Shown one piece after another: positions 21,945-33,793 of a stretch of DNA of 64,000 bases. A model generated the notes under the pieces. That model saw only the letters and a program-made list of their open reading frames with translations. It made no database searches and had not been told where the DNA came from. The DNA is from Euborellia annulipes. Taxonomy: Eukaryota > Arthropoda > Insecta > Dermaptera > Anisolabididae. The stretch lies in the NCBI GenBank assembly GCA_023213315.1, contig JAKCPI010005371.1, forward strand, positions 1-64,000, read 5' to 3'. How positions within the stretch are numbered: the stretch's first letter is position 1; the number at the start of each line of letters is the position of its first letter. The position numbers and the translations under genes are program-made.

Positions 21945-22440
21945 TCTGGTGTGACTGTCGCACAGCACTCAACTCTCGCCTTCGGTAATCGAAAGTTGTG
22001 TTCTGTGCTTGTCACACCAGATTTTTTCGTGTCATCTATTTAGTTTCCTTCAGTAGGGTACATTCGATTTTCAAGATGTAAAATAATATTTATATTTTGT
22101 TACCATGGCAACCATTTCTCCTATCTTTTCTATGGAGTACAAGAGTAAAGTGGTCTTCAGAAAATTTCAATAGGGAAATGAGAATATACATTTTAAAGAG
22201 CATCTCAAAAATAATTGATTTTTGAATTTTAATCAAAATCATTGGAGAGAATTTTGAGAAAATCGAAAAAAACTGAAAAAGTATATTAGTAAAGTACTAG
22301 TATTTTTTGGCTGATTTTGTTCAAAAGATTCATGTCACGTCCCATGGAGGTGACTAACTTGAATATAATATTTCAACATCCTAGCTCTTTTCGTTCTTGA
22401 GTTATTTTGTTCACAGACAGACATACACACAGACAGACCA
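21945..22440 (+). mobile_element. Element A, 5' hairpin and body
   Basis: The 5' hairpin is shortened. The body runs through the CTAGTA core to ACAGACAGACC, and the 3' hairpin is missing. It belongs to the subfamily with TTGTTCACAGACAG in place of the CA repeat. Confidence 0.75.
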
Positions 22441-22441
22441 T

Positions 22442-23420
22442 TTAAGTATTTATTTATAATAGGGGTGGGTAAATAAAATGAGTCCTTTAAAAATTATTTT
22501 AATTCAAATTTATCCCTAATAAATAAATAAATACAAAAAATAACACTTGGAAGTATTTTATTAAAATTACGGTGAGTTTTAAGAGTGGATAAATGAAGTG
22601 AGTCTTTTAATAGTAATTTAATTTCGAATTTATTCCCAACAGAATAAATTCCCGTTAGTTTGCAAGTAAATAGAATTTTTTTTAATAGAGAATTTATTTG
22701 ATGTTAATTCTTGGTCGCTCAGAGAGGAATGCTTCTAGAGCCTGCAAGGCTGCCTGCCTATCAGGCGGTCTGTCTTTTACCCCTTACACTTGTTAGTTGA
22801 ATTTGAGACGAGCCATGAGTCAGTCATTGGATCAGCTCCACTCTCTCTCTCTCTCTCTCTCTCGCTCTCGCGCGCGTGTGTATAGTTTCTTTTATATTGT
22901 GTTGTGATTTGTGCAAATAAGACGTTCATCCCCCAACCTCATTACACCCCACCCCGTCTGGTCATCTTATTATTAAGGTAATGAATATTTTCATAACGAA
23001 TTAAATTTTTTTTTTTTCTCTCAACATTTACTTATAAAATTATCAAATCTTTAATTATATGATGAAGCCTTGTACCCCAGGGCGGAGGGTGAGAAAGGGT
23101 GTAAATCACCCCTTCTAATAAATAAAATAGTATTTTTCTTTAAAAATAAAATTTAAAATAAAATTCTTTTTTTTTGTAAAATTTTTACTTTTATGCAAAT
23201 GGATTACTTTCTCTCCTTCCTCACCCTCCACCACCCTAACGGGGAATTTAGTTTTCCTATAATATTTAATAAGAAATTTTTATTAAATAATAGAAAATAT
23301 TCTTAAACTTTTGATCTCTCATCAGTGTTATAGTGATTTTTGGAGGTGGAATTCGTTTTTTATTGCCAGTGCTTTCTTCTGCACTCGCCTCCCCTATTTA
23401 TTTATAATTTAAAAAATTTC
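22442..23420. other. Gap, possible host sequence
   Basis: (CT)n and CG-rich sequence lies at 22840-22885, followed by TTATTATTAAG|GTAATG near 22975, a weak donor-like site. No exon is established. Confidence 0.3.
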
Positions 23421-23588
23421 AATTGGATACCAAATGGCTTAAATAGAAATACCTAAACCCCCAATTTGTATATTAATCAATAACGGATATCGTAAAAGTC
23501 TTATATGGCCTGAGTTACCGAAAATACCGTGAATGTGTGCGTGAGTGTGACTGTGAATGAGAAAAAAGTGTGAGTGTTAAAAAAAAAT
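23421..23588 (+). mobile_element. SINE-1, 3' part
   Basis: The body from GGATACCAAATGGCTTAAAT to the GTGAGTGT region and A-run is present. The tRNA head is missing. Confidence 0.75.
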
Positions 23589-23945
23589 TCTACAAGCCTG
23601 TATGAATATATTTCACTACAAACAAAGTTTCCTTTGTTTGTAGTTCTATGTAGAATTCGATCCCCCTCGGCTCACACATCCCCTTATAGATATTTATTTA
23701 TTCAAATTCACCCTACTCTACAAATATTCTTAATACAGTATATAGGTACTTTATATAATGTTTGATTGAGGAAAAAATAATTCAAATTTTTTTTTTTGAC
23801 TTGAAATTAAAAAAAAATCTTCTGGTATACATGTACTTCATAGGAAGGATATGGGAAATAGTTGCGCATCTCCCCATGGCCAGGGGCTAAAAGGGTGGAA
23901 TATAAAAAAAATTTTATATAACGTAGAGCCTATTGAGGAGAGCTA

Positions 23946-24004
23946 GACACAAAAATTTGATGTGACAAGCACAGAACACAACTTTCTATTACCGAAAGTA
24001 AGAG
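23946..24004 (-). mobile_element. Element A hairpin fragment
   Basis: One arm of a diverged 5' hairpin lies directly before the next Element A copy. Confidence 0.55.
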
Positions 24005-24012
24005 AGTTTTTT

Positions 24013-24645
24013 ACTTTCTCTTACCTCTATATATGTTAATATATATAGAGAGAAAGTATTGGATTTCTGTCAAAAATTCGTTGTCGAGATTTTGATGGAT
24101 ATACACGTTTTGAAGTCCCATGAATCCAAAAAAGTGGTTTTCGCGACATGGTCTGTCTGTGAACAAAATATCTCAAGAACGGAAAGAGCTAGGAGGTTGA
24201 AATTTTATATTTAAGTTAGGCACTCCCCTGGGACGTGACACGAAGCTTTTGAACAAAATCGACCAAAGAGTACTAGTACTTTACTGATGTACTTTTTCAG
24301 TTTTTTTCGATTTTCTCAAAATTCGCTCCAACAATTTTTTTTTTAAATTCTAAAATCAATTATTTTTTAGATGCCCTTTTAAATGTATATTCTCATTTTG
24401 CCAATGAAATCTTTTGAAGACCACTTTTCTCTTGTACTCCATAGGAAAGATAGTAGAAATGGTAACAAAATATAAATATTTTCCCATACTTATAAATTTT
24501 ACATCTCGAATTCAATCAAATGTATCGTACTTTCGGAGCCTAAATATATGCCGACACAAAAAATCTGATGTGACAAGCACAGTACATAACTTTCTCTTGC
24601 TAAATGATAAGAGAAAGTTGTGTGCTGTGCGCCAGTCACACCAGA
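24013..24645 (-). mobile_element. Element A, full-length copy
   Basis: The 3' hairpin, the TTCACAGACAG-type centre, the body and the 5' hairpin are all present on the minus strand. The loop TTCGG is replaced here by diverged sequence. Confidence 0.8.
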
Positions 24646-24696
24646 TTTTTTGCATATAGTGGCAAATACATAAAATAAACCATCCAATAATTCAAT

Positions 24697-24825
24697 CCAG
24701 TGCCTGCTTGAGGATTTGTCTTCATTAAATAAATATTTTTATTTAATGAAAAAATTCCGCACGCCACAGGATTTGAACATGTGTAGAGCTGACACCCTAG
24801 CCCGCTACACCAGCTAGTCACGATT
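24697..24825 (-). mobile_element. Repeat C start joined to a tRNA-like SINE relic
   Basis: It has the same composite as 9462-9603: CAATCCAGTGCCTGCTTGAG, then a minus-strand tRNA-like head ending in CTGGTGTAGCGGGC. Confidence 0.5.
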
Positions 24826-24830
24826 TTTGA

Positions 24831-25848
24831 AATATGTTTATTCAAAGTAATTACACGTAGTTTTATTTATTTATATCGGCAAAATTCGGTCGGATCCTCT
24901 AGTTTTTTTTTTTTACTTTTTTTTTAAATAATCCCTTAATAATCGCGCAACTATGAAGTTGATTATAATACAAACACCAGCGAGCCCCTCCCCTGTTTAT
25001 GTTTGAAAGAATGAAATATTGATAGGCGAACACAATTGATGTCATTTTCCTTTTTAACCAGGATTAAAATGTCACGATGATGTACCGGACTGGCGTTACG
25101 TTGTCCGGTCAAGCCCTATTGTATTCACATCTCTTCAAAATACATCCACAATACAATTTTACATCTCCCTCCCCCACCCCCCTCTCTCTCTACCTGTTTT
25201 ATTTTCTCCTCCCCTTCAATTCTAAATTTGGACACTTTGTCTATTGTATTATTACGTATATACATCCCTTTCATTAAAATTAAATGACAAACATAATTTT
25301 ATTGGAATTTCCATTAGAGAAAAGCACGTGTCCACTAAATGAGAGATTTTTCTCCCCCCCCCTTTTCTCTCCATTATAGGGTGTCAAATAATTCCCCAGG
25401 CTGATTCATCAATCAGTTCAGACTCATAATAATTATTTTGAGAGAGATCAATGTGTAATAACGATTCATTATACAATCTTGTTGTTTTGTTTATTACTGT
25501 AACAAATAAAATTCCTATTAGAGAGGTGTTGGGGGTGTAATTTAGTCTACACATACGCTTAGGTTTGTTTGATTATTAAATTATCGGCTGGTGGAAATTA
25601 AAAAATAAACATATTTCCTTTGATATTATAATTAATGGAATTTTTTCAATAAATATATGACACCTCTAGAATGTTGAGAGAGCACTAAAAAGGGGTAAAA
25701 TGTGAATGGAAATTCAAATTAAATTTTTGCTTTAATCGATTGATTTATCGACGTTTCGATGGTTTGTTCCTATCTTCATCAGGACTTTAATTTAATGTAT
25801 CCTCAGAGAAATGTTCGTCATGGAATGTTTTTTCTATCAAATCCCACT
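24831..25848. other. Gap, transposon-poor
   Basis: This is mixed sequence with pyrimidine-rich parts near 25160-25220. No gene or repeat is recognised. The piece CGACGTTTCGATGG...CATCAGGACTTTAA near 25750-25793 may be a decayed fold-back arm. Confidence 0.3.
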
Positions 25849-26059
25849 GCCCTCGGGCTTGATGTAGGGGTTAGCGTGCTGGCCTTCTATACCAAGGGAC
25901 GCGGTTTCGGACCCCAGGCAGTCCGATGATTTTATTTAAACCATTTGGATACCAAATGGCTTAAATAAGAATGCCTGGACCCCTAAGTTGCCGAAAAGAC
26001 TGTGTGAATGTGTGTGTGTGAGTGGGAAAAAAAAATTGAGAGTGTTAAAAAACAAAAAG
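25849..26059 (+). mobile_element. SINE-1 copy, internally shortened
   Basis: The head and 3' end are present. The segment between GGACCCC and TTGCCGAAAAGACTG is shorter than in other copies. Confidence 0.8.
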
Positions 26060-26264
26060 TAACCCATTGTCCCATGGGTAGAGAGTTAAAACTTAACTCC
26101 CTGAGGGATAAAAATAAGTTACAGTATTTATAAATTTATCCAACTGTAGAAACGACGACAAATCTATTAAAAAATAATTTTTTTATTTACGGTTTTTAAC
26201 TTGAAGTCTTCATTCATTCCAAATAACCATCTACCATCTCTTATTTTCTGATAAAACTTTCGTA

Positions 26265-26815
26265 CAGTCGGCACCACAAGTGCCTGATGTAATCGACAGT
26301 GGAGCCTTAAACTTAGGCAACCAAAATGCTTAGCCATCGGAGGTGTTGCTCTAAAAGTAACATTTCCACTTCAATTCCATTAAAAAATAGGAAGCGACCG
26401 AATATACGATTTCGACCAGTTTCGGTTTCGGTCAAAAACCAGCCGATACCTGAGTCTGCAAAGATGGGATGGGACTCGCATGCAAAAAAAAGGTCAAATG
26501 ATTTGCACGTGAGGGAAAAAAATTTCCGCTCGGAGTAAAAGAGGCGGAAAAAATTTCGTCTACGGGAGGGGAAAAAAATTTGAAATATTTAAAAAAAATT
26601 GATCGAATGATATGATTTTTGTATAGGAAATACAAGTTTCGGTTTCAGCGGAAACTAAGATTGAAGGCGAAATTCGTTTTCGGTTTAGGCTTAGAATCTT
26701 GTTTCGGTCGGACTCTATTAAAAAAATATGATTTATTTATTTTAAAAATATTGATTTGGTTGACTAAGCTCAAGGCTCCAGTCTCGAGCACATCAGGCAC
26801 TTGTGGTGCCGGCTG
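26265..26815. mobile_element. pogo-like MITE with nested hAT MITE
   Basis: The ends CAGTCGGCACCACAAGTG and CACTTGTGGTGCCGGCTG are imperfect inverted repeats flanked by TA. Complementarity continues through GGAGCCTT/AAGGCTCC. A second element at 26388-26717 sits inside. Confidence 0.75.
26388..26717. mobile_element. hAT MITE (family D) with 8-bp duplication
   Basis: It is flanked by TTAAAAAA (26380-26387 and 26718-26725). The ends TAGGAAGCGACCGAA and its inverted partner match the copy at 60758. The interior has GGTCAAATGATTT next to AGGGAAAAAAATTT, shared with other MITEs here. Confidence 0.75.
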
Positions 26816-27297
26816 TACTAAAAGGAAAAGTAAAAACTAATTTTATTTATTTATTTTACACAAGTAGCTCACGCACATTAGGCTGAAATATGAAATCGGC
26901 CAAAACTCGAAAAATAAACTCCAAAATATAAAAACACCGTTTGGCACTCCAATAATAGACTATATGTGGACAATGGACAATAATTCATTTTTCCCCCCGA
27001 CCCAAACCCGAGTTATAGAGCGCCAAAGTGGGCAAGAGTGTTTAGTAACTTTTCTTTGCGTTTTAAGAATTTTTTTCATGTATTAATATTAAACCAATTT
27101 TTTTCTGACTCTGGTGCCGGATTGCTTTCTAAAATTACAACAGATTTTCGGCTATCGAAAATTATAATACATTTGTAAATGGTTTTTACAGACTTACTAA
27201 ATTTAGCATGATTTTGTTTATGTAATTTGCTTCCTAAACAAAAATTGTAAAATCACCAAAAATTTTTTTACAGTATACCGTACAGACAGACAGATCA
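26816..27297. other. Gap, no gene
   Basis: AT-rich, ending in CAGACAGACAGATCA. It is possibly a decayed repeat. Confidence 0.3.
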
Positions 27298-27807
27298 TTT
27301 TTTTTTTTTTTTAACATTCACTCTTTTTTCTCATTCACACTAACATTCACACACACACATTCGTACAGTCTTTTCGGCAACTTAGGCCATTTAAGACTTT
27401 GACGATAACCGTTATGAATATATATTATTTGGGGTCGAGGCATTCTTATTTGGACCCTGTTATGCAATGGTGTGTCAAAGACCAAACATCGAGTTTTGAG
27501 AAAATCAACAATAAAGTTTTTTGTTTTTGATTGGATTATATATAATTTTTCTTGTCAATTGTGCAAGTAACATTAAATATAATTTTTTTTTTTTTGACAT
27601 ATTTCATAAAAAATACTATTAATTAAAGCATTTGAAACAATATTCCGTGCTTAATTTAGTCTTTGACACACATTGCATAACAGGGTCCATTTAAGCCATT
27701 TGGTATCCAAAGACCTTAAATAAAATCATCGGACTGCCTGGGGTCCGAACCCGCGACGTTCGGTATACGAGGTTAACACTCTAACACCTACACCAAGCCC
27801 CGAGGGC
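27298..27807 (-). mobile_element. SINE-1 copy interrupted by a small MITE
   Basis: The head with GGGTTCGGACCCC on the minus strand and the T-run end are both present. ATTT is repeated at both sides of the insert at 27452-27688. Confidence 0.85.
27452..27688. mobile_element. Small DNA element (237 bp) with terminal inverted repeats
   Basis: GGACCCTGTTATGCAATG and its inverted partner CATTGCATAACAGGGTCC (one mismatch) form the ends, extending into TGTGTCAAAGAC. The apparent target duplication is ATTT. The superfamily is not assigned. Confidence 0.75.
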
Positions 27808-28346
27808 ACATATCATTTTGAGGAACCCAATTTTCTGAACTCAGTGGGCGTCAAAACATGTATTTCCATTAAAATTTCGACATTGAATTTTTTATTTAAT
27901 GTAGAAAGTGGCTGTGTAGAATTGAATAAAGGTTTGAAGAGATTTTTAAAGTGAATTATTGTAAATATACAGTTTAGAAAGAAAATAATAATTTCAAATT
28001 CAGATTCCCTGCCACCGAATTAGTAACACACGACCTCTAACTGAATTTCGAAATTTTTTGGATAAGGGCAGTTTTGCATCTGATCATACATGGGTGGGAC
28101 ACGTTTTATTTTGACTGTATAGACCGGACTCCCGGATTGTTTATTTGATGAAATTAATGAACTCATATAAAAGATGCAAATAATATCCCAAATTGCGAAG
28201 GCTATATAGATTTCAAATATGAGAGATGAATTCATCTTCTCATTAAAATATTAATAATTATATCCCCTCCCCCTCCCTCCACCCCCGCCTCTTACCGTAA
28301 TTTCACATTATATAATTATATAATTAACAAATTCCATTATCCGTGT

Positions 28347-28550
28347 TTATCTATTCCACAATAGGTGAAGTTGAACTTGACGTTGCAACATATTTACATT
28401 TAAATAAAAAAAATCAAATATAATATAACCGATTAGAAATTTGAATGCATAGTACCAAAAGAAATGCTCTGTAGTATTTAAGTATTCAACATAAAATATT
28501 CCAAAAACTAAAACGATAAGCAAATACATTCCATTTATATAGTCAACCAT
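28347..28550 (-). CDS. Small predicted membrane protein in the left arm
   Basis: This is a 67-codon frame starting MVDYINGMYL. Two hydrophobic stretches (about residues 8-20 and 36-52) are separated by an EYLNTTEHFFWYY segment. A related 51-codon frame lies in the right arm at 30118. The first 50 residues share 29 identities, including DYI, VFGI, VEY, EH and FWYYA. I do not recognise the family. A role for the element that carries it is possible, but coding is not proven. Confidence 0.35.
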   Translation of the reverse strand: MVDYINGMYLLIVLVFGIFYVEYLNTTEHFFWYYAFKFLIGYIIFDFFYLNVNMLQRQVQLHLLWNR

Positions 28551-28748
28551 TATGTTTTTCCCCTTTTCTTTTACTCCTACTCAGATGTTGCTCTGGCCTT
28601 TGTTAAGAGAAAAATGAACGCAGAAAGGAATATTTTTGTAATAAAATATCCACATTTAATATATTTCTTTGAATTTCTTTTTTTTTTTTAATTGCTTAAT
28701 TATTTATTTTTATTTTGTCTATTTATAATTTGGATGTCTTGAGATTAT

Positions 28749-29098
28749 TTTTTTACTTTCTCTTATCTTTACTAAAAAAAAATCATATAAAAAATTCAAT
28801 AAAGGATTGAAGAGGAAAGCAGCCAGGCAGGAGCCTCTATTAAATGAAACTCCTTTTACGCGAAACGTTTCGGCCGATTTAATCATGCCATCTTCAGTTG
28901 CATTGGAGTTTTTTAGTAAATACAGTTGTCAACAGTCTGTTCATAGGCTTGTTAATTTTACAATAGCCTATAGAATTTCGAAATTCTCTTCATAAAGACT
29001 ATCATATGCAATTATTTACATTGTTATTTATACACATTGGCTATTGTAAAATTAATAAGCTTATGAACAGACTGTTGACAACTCTATTGACTAAAAAA
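28749..29098 (-). mobile_element. Penelope-like fold-back element 4, left part
   Basis: It carries GCAGCCAGGCAGGAGCCTC, the core at 28867-28897 (minus: CTGAAGA, GGC/GCC, GAAAC) and a second inverted segment AACAGTCTGTTCATAGGC that pairs with sequence at about 29058-29083. The right arm is at 29744-29900. Confidence 0.65.
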
Positions 29099-29743
29099 TC
29101 TGGTGTGACTGGCGCACAGAACACAACTTTCGATTACCGAAGGTCACACCAGATTTTTTGTGTCGACATATATTTAGATCCCAACAGGACGGAACATATG
29201 AATTCAGATGTAAAATTTATAAGTATGGGAACATATTTATATTTTGTTACCATGGCATTCATTTCTCCTATCTTCCCTATGAAATACAAGAGTAAAGTGG
29301 TCTTCAGAAGATTTCAATTGCAAAAAGAGAATATACATTTTAAAGAGGATCTAAAAATTAATTGATTTTTGAATAAAAATAATTGATTGATGAATTAAAA
29401 AAAAAATTGTTGAAGCAAATTTTGAGAAAATCGAAAAAAAACTGAAAAACTACATAAGTAAAGTACTAGTACTCTTTGGTCGATTTTGATTAAAAGCTTA
29501 TTTTTCCGGTCCCGGGGGGTGTTTAACTTATATATACAATTTCAGCCTCCTAGCTCAAATCCTTCATGCTTAAAATTGAACACACACACACACAGACAGA
29601 CCTTGTCACGAAAACCACTTGGATTTGGATTCAGGGGACCGCAAATCGTGAAGATCCATCAAAATATTGACATCGAATTTTTTACATGAATCCAATACTT
29701 TCTCTCTATATATATTACATATATACATAGGTAAAAAGAAAGT
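29099..29743 (+). mobile_element. Element A nested in fold-back 4
   Basis: It lies between TTGACTAAAAAA and AAAAACTCTAATGC. The undisturbed left arm shows the empty site as one A-run, so the ends are again fixed at TCTGGTG and GAAAGT. The 5' hairpin is shortened. Confidence 0.85.
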
Positions 29744-29900
29744 AAAAACTCTAATGCAACTGAAGATGGCATGATTAAATCGGCCGAAACGTTTTGCGTA
29801 AAAGGAGTTTGACCTAATTGAGGCTCCCTGCCTGGCTGATTTCCTCTTCAATCCTTTATTGAATTTTTTATATGATTTTCTTTTAGTAAAGATAAGAGAA
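29744..29900 (+). mobile_element. Penelope-like fold-back element 4, right arm
   Basis: The core at 29760-29790 (CTGAAGA, GGC/GCC, GAAAC) is followed by AAAGGAGTTTGACC and GCCTGGCTG, the inverse of the left arm. Confidence 0.65.
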
Positions 29901-30117
29901 AGTAAAAAAATAATCTCTAATTTTATTCTTTTATATTTAATATAAATAGACAAAATAAAAATAAATAATTAACCAGGTAAAAAAAGAAATTCAAAGAAAT
30001 ATTATATTAAATAGAAGCTATTGTGGATTACTAAAATATTCCTTTCTGCGTTCATTTTTCCTTTTACAAAGGCCAGAGCAACATCTGAGTAGGAGTAAAA
30101 CAAAAAGGGGAAAAATA

Positions 30118-30273
30118 ATGGCTGACTATATAAAAAGACTGTATTTGTTTATCATTATAGTTTTTGGAATATATTATGTTGAATACGTAATTACTGAAGA
30201 GCATTTATTTTGGTACTATGCAATCCAACTTCTCATCGGTTATTTTATAAGCCAATTGATTTTTTTATTTTAA
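30118..30273 (+). CDS. Small predicted membrane protein in the right arm
   Basis: This is a 51-codon frame (MADYIKRLYL to SQLIFLF, then TAA) with hydrophobic segments at about residues 8-20 and 34-51. It is the partner of the frame at 28347-28550. The flanking DNA of the two arms is nearly identical, yet the reading frames differ at roughly one base in six, with many amino acid changes and no frame break up to this stop. Confidence 0.35.
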   Translation: MADYIKRLYLFIIIVFGIYYVEYVITEEHLFWYYAIQLLIGYFISQLIFLF

Positions 30274-30506
30274 ATGTAAATATGTTGCAACGTCAAGTTC
30301 AACTTCACCTATTGTGGAATAGATAAACACGGATAATGGAATTTGTTAATTATATAATTATTATGTGAAATTACGGTGAGAGGCGGGGGGGGGGTGGGGG
30401 AGGGGAGATAATTATTAATATTTTAATGAGGAGATGAATTCATCTCTCATATTTGAATTCTATATAGCCTCCCCAATTTGGGATATTATTTGCATCTTTT
30501 ATTTAA

Positions 30507-31299
30507 GGTTGTTCGGATAGTACATCGTAAGTCATAATAGAATCTAAATTTTTTTTTAAATAAAATTAAAAATTTGAATGCCAAAATTCCTTATTATAAT
30601 TTAGTCGTGACCTATCATAGTTTATAATTGGATTAAGTTAATAATTTAATTACCAAAAATAATAAATGAATGACTTTCGACTTGAGCAGTTTTTCACGTA
30701 ATATAGAACTGGCAACATTGCATTCATCAGCTATCTATTTTAAATCTTAAAAGCCTTCAATTTTATATTATTTAATATATTACAATGTTTAATGCAAATC
30801 AGTTTAAACACAATGGACGATTTGCGAGAAAAAATATTGTAAAATTGAAAAAAAAAAATGTAACTGACATAGAGATAAGACACTTGTGTTATGCGACGTT
30901 GCCAGGCTGGTCTGACTCTCGAGAATTCATTATTTTTAAATATTAGCGACTGTCATTTTGGAGAATTTTTTTGACTTTCTTGTTAAAATATCTTTAAAAG
31001 CGGCCGGCAGAAACTTTTGATTTTATTTTTAACATATTCCTCGGAAGTGAATTAATAAAATGTAAGTTTTTTTGTTTTTGTATCAGTTGCACAGATGCCT
31101 ATTTAATTCAATATGTGTGAATTTCGTCGTTATTCCCCATAGGCTACATGTTAAATTTCAATTTTTTAAAAATTAATTACACGATAACCCTGTGTCAGAT
31201 CTGCTTCAAAATTTTATTTTATACGTATTTGATAGTGATTAATAACATATTAAAAAATTAGCTTTTAATCAGTTAAAGTGCTTTAATGTCCGAACAACC
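30507..31299. mobile_element. TTAA-flanked DNA element, 793 bp
   Basis: The ends GGTTGTTCGGA and TCCGAACAACC are inverted repeats, flanked by TTAA at 30503-30506 and 31300-31303. The opposite arm shows the uninterrupted site. TTAA targets are typical of piggyBac-like transposons, but the terminal bases are not the usual CCC, so the superfamily is uncertain. There is no transposase. Confidence 0.75.
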
Positions 31300-31523
31300 T
31301 TAAGTTCATTATTAAATATTGACGACCTCAAATAAACAAACTGAGACTCCGGAATATACAGTCAAAATAAAACATGTCCCACCCAGGTATGATCAGATGC
31401 AAAACTGCCCTTATCCAAAAAATTTCGAAATTCAGTTAGAGGTCGTGTGTTACTAATTCGGTGACAGGGAATCTGAATTTGAAATTATTATTTTCTTTCT
31501 ATACTGTATATTTATAATAAAAA

Positions 31524-32149
31524 TCGGGTGTGACTCTCGCACATCACACAACTTTCTCTTACCTTCTGTAATCGAAAGTTATGTTCTGTGATTGTCACAA
31601 CAGATTTTTCGTGTCGACATGTATTTAGTTTCCGCCGATATATTTCATTTCAAGGTGTAAAATTTATATGAGAAAATATTTATATTTTGTTACCATGGCA
31701 ACCATTTCTCCTATCTTTCCTATGAAATACAAGAGTAAAGTGGTCTTCAGAAGACAAAATTTAAATTTAAGGAGCATCTAAAAAAATAATTGATTTTTGA
31801 ATTTTAATCAAAATCGTTGAAGTGAATTTTAAGAAAATCGAAAAAAAACTGAAAAACTACATCAGTAAAGTACTAGTACTCTTTGGCCGATTTTGATTAG
31901 AAGCTTATTTTCATGCTCCATGGGGATGTTTAACTTATATATAAAATTTCAACCTCCAAGCTCAATTCCTTCAAGTTTTAAATTGAACACACACACACAC
32001 ACAGATAGACCATGTCGCGAAAACTACTTTTTGGATTCAGGGGATCTCAAACATGTCCATCAAAATCTCGACATCGAATTTTTGACATGAATACAATACT
32101 TTCTCTCTCTCTAAATCTTCTATATATATATATAGAGGTAATAGAAAGT
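31524..32149 (+). mobile_element. Element A, full-length copy
   Basis: The 5' hairpin (first bases diverged to TCGGGTG), body, (CA)n at about 31987-32002 and 3' hairpin are present. Confidence 0.8.
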
Positions 32150-32261
32150 AAAAGCAATCTATTTATACATATCTGATTTATTAATTTTTTTATTTTTTTT
32201 TTATTTGATGGAAAATCTTAAAAACCCTCAATAGTTTACAAAAAAAAAAAAAAAAAACATC

Positions 32262-32420
32262 CCCGTTTATTACCCCTGGTGCATCGTGCACGCGGGCACT
32301 CACCTAATCCAATAGCCGGTATCTGGCTCAGGAGCCAACAACCCAATTCCAATTTTAGGAGTGAGAGGCCCTTCACGTCTCTACTCCCTCAAAAATCAGT
32401 CCCTTTCGGGGCTGGTTTCT
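32262..32420 (+). repeat. Repeat E copy
   Basis: CCCCGTTTATTACCCCTGG matches the start of 9065. It is GC-richer than its surroundings and of unknown nature. Confidence 0.4.
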
Positions 32421-33675
32421 CTCCAATTTCTCTCAAAGTCCCGATTTATTAAATCCATTTCTTCTTTCTTGAATATATTAACTAACTACAACAGCGAGAG
32501 ATTGCTGAATATGTTTAGGTTTGCTGCAAATTTCTACACGTGCTCTCAACCCGTTGCGTAGCTCCTCCCACAGCCGATTTGATGCGTATCAAAACTCCCC
32601 TTTTCCTAAATGGTCGGTTGCAATACTGCCTATTAGTTGTGCTCCAAAACTCTCCTTGTCCAAATCATTTTTAAAATTATTTTATTTATTTATCCTAACT
32701 TGCCCGTCTCGGGGTGCTAATTTTGGGAGATTCCAGCGGCCACAATTTTGAAGCTATCGACCACAAATTTTTTTTAAAATAAGGCTATTTAAAATTTCTA
32801 CAACTTATAGAAGCCCTTTTTTTGATTTTCGAAAAAATAAATTTTTTTTTTTGATTAATCGCATTAAATAAAAGATATTTTTAAAAAATTCGCTCTATAT
32901 CTTATAGATAATTAAATTAGTAATCATTGTGTTAAAAAATAATTAATTTTTTACCCTTAATTAAGCTGGAAACTTTAAAATGAAATGGAATAAATCCCTT
33001 GTATCCCTATGGGAAAAACTAACGCCATCTCTTGCCGCCTAGAGTAACTCGGTAGTGAATGGTCTTCTAAGGGCTTTTCGAGACGCGCACCTTAAGGATA
33101 GTTTTGCATCTCGGCTCCACATATAGGCCTACTCTTTTTTAAAAAGCTCAGCGATGTCCTCTCGAAAGCTACAAGATGAACAACTCTAAAAAAAAAAAAC
33201 TTTTTTATAAACTTTCCGACCCCCTGGCCTCGTTTATAAAATTAATTTGATTAAATATTATTATTAAATATAATAGTAATTATTATTATATTTGTTATTT
33301 ATATATGAACTGAGCTTACAAACGTAGACTACGCGGGTGTCTTTGTGTGTGTGTGTGTTAAAAGGTGATTAATAAACATGATTTATTTATAATCCTTTTA
33401 AATTTATTAACATCATTTGAACTTGGAATTGAAAAATCATTTTTAATTATGGATATTAAATTTAATATTATAAAATTAAACCTAGATGGATAGATGCGAC
33501 TATTTATGTTTGCATTTGTAATTAAAATGGTTAGAGTTGAAAAAAAATTAAATAAAATAAAATAATCGTTCTAATGAAAATATATTAATGGATCGCCATT
33601 AAAATTTTAAATATTCAATTGGAAGATAGAAACTTTCTATTTAATTGATGAAAATTTATATTTGGTGTTTTTTCT
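32421..33675. other. Gap, no gene recognised
   Basis: Mixed sequence up to 32760, then AT-rich. The piece 33030-33140 is GC-richer (GCCGCCTAGAGTAACTCGG) and may be host DNA or an old element. Short open frames here have no recognisable domain. Confidence 0.3.
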
Positions 33676-33776
33676 TCAAATGGCTTAAATAAAATCATCG
33701 GACTGCCTGGGGTCCGAACCCGCGACTTTTGGTATACGAGGTTAGTACGCTAACCCCTACACCCAGCTCGCGGGCG
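33676..33776 (-). mobile_element. SINE-1 fragment (head)
   Basis: The tRNA-like head with GGGTTCGGACCCC on the minus strand and part of the body are present. The end is diverged (CGCGAGCTGGG). Confidence 0.75.
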
Positions 33777-33793
33777 ATTTTGGTTGTTTAACT

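Larger units (their letters stand above)
27960..31514. repeat. 3.5-kb inverted repeat
   Basis: The left arm (about 27960-28915) is matched in reverse by the right arm (about 29745-31514), apart from the 793-bp insertion at 30507-31299. Long stretches agree base for base, for example 28345-28410 with about 30270-30340. The centre contains the Penelope-like fold-back with its hammerhead-like cores and an Element A (29099-29743). I could not find target duplications at the outer ends. The right end abuts another Element A at 31524. Confidence 0.8.

Noticed and set aside
22840..22985. First exon with CT-rich leader and donor GTAATG
   Set aside because: The donor is weak and no start, reading frame or partner exon can be shown.
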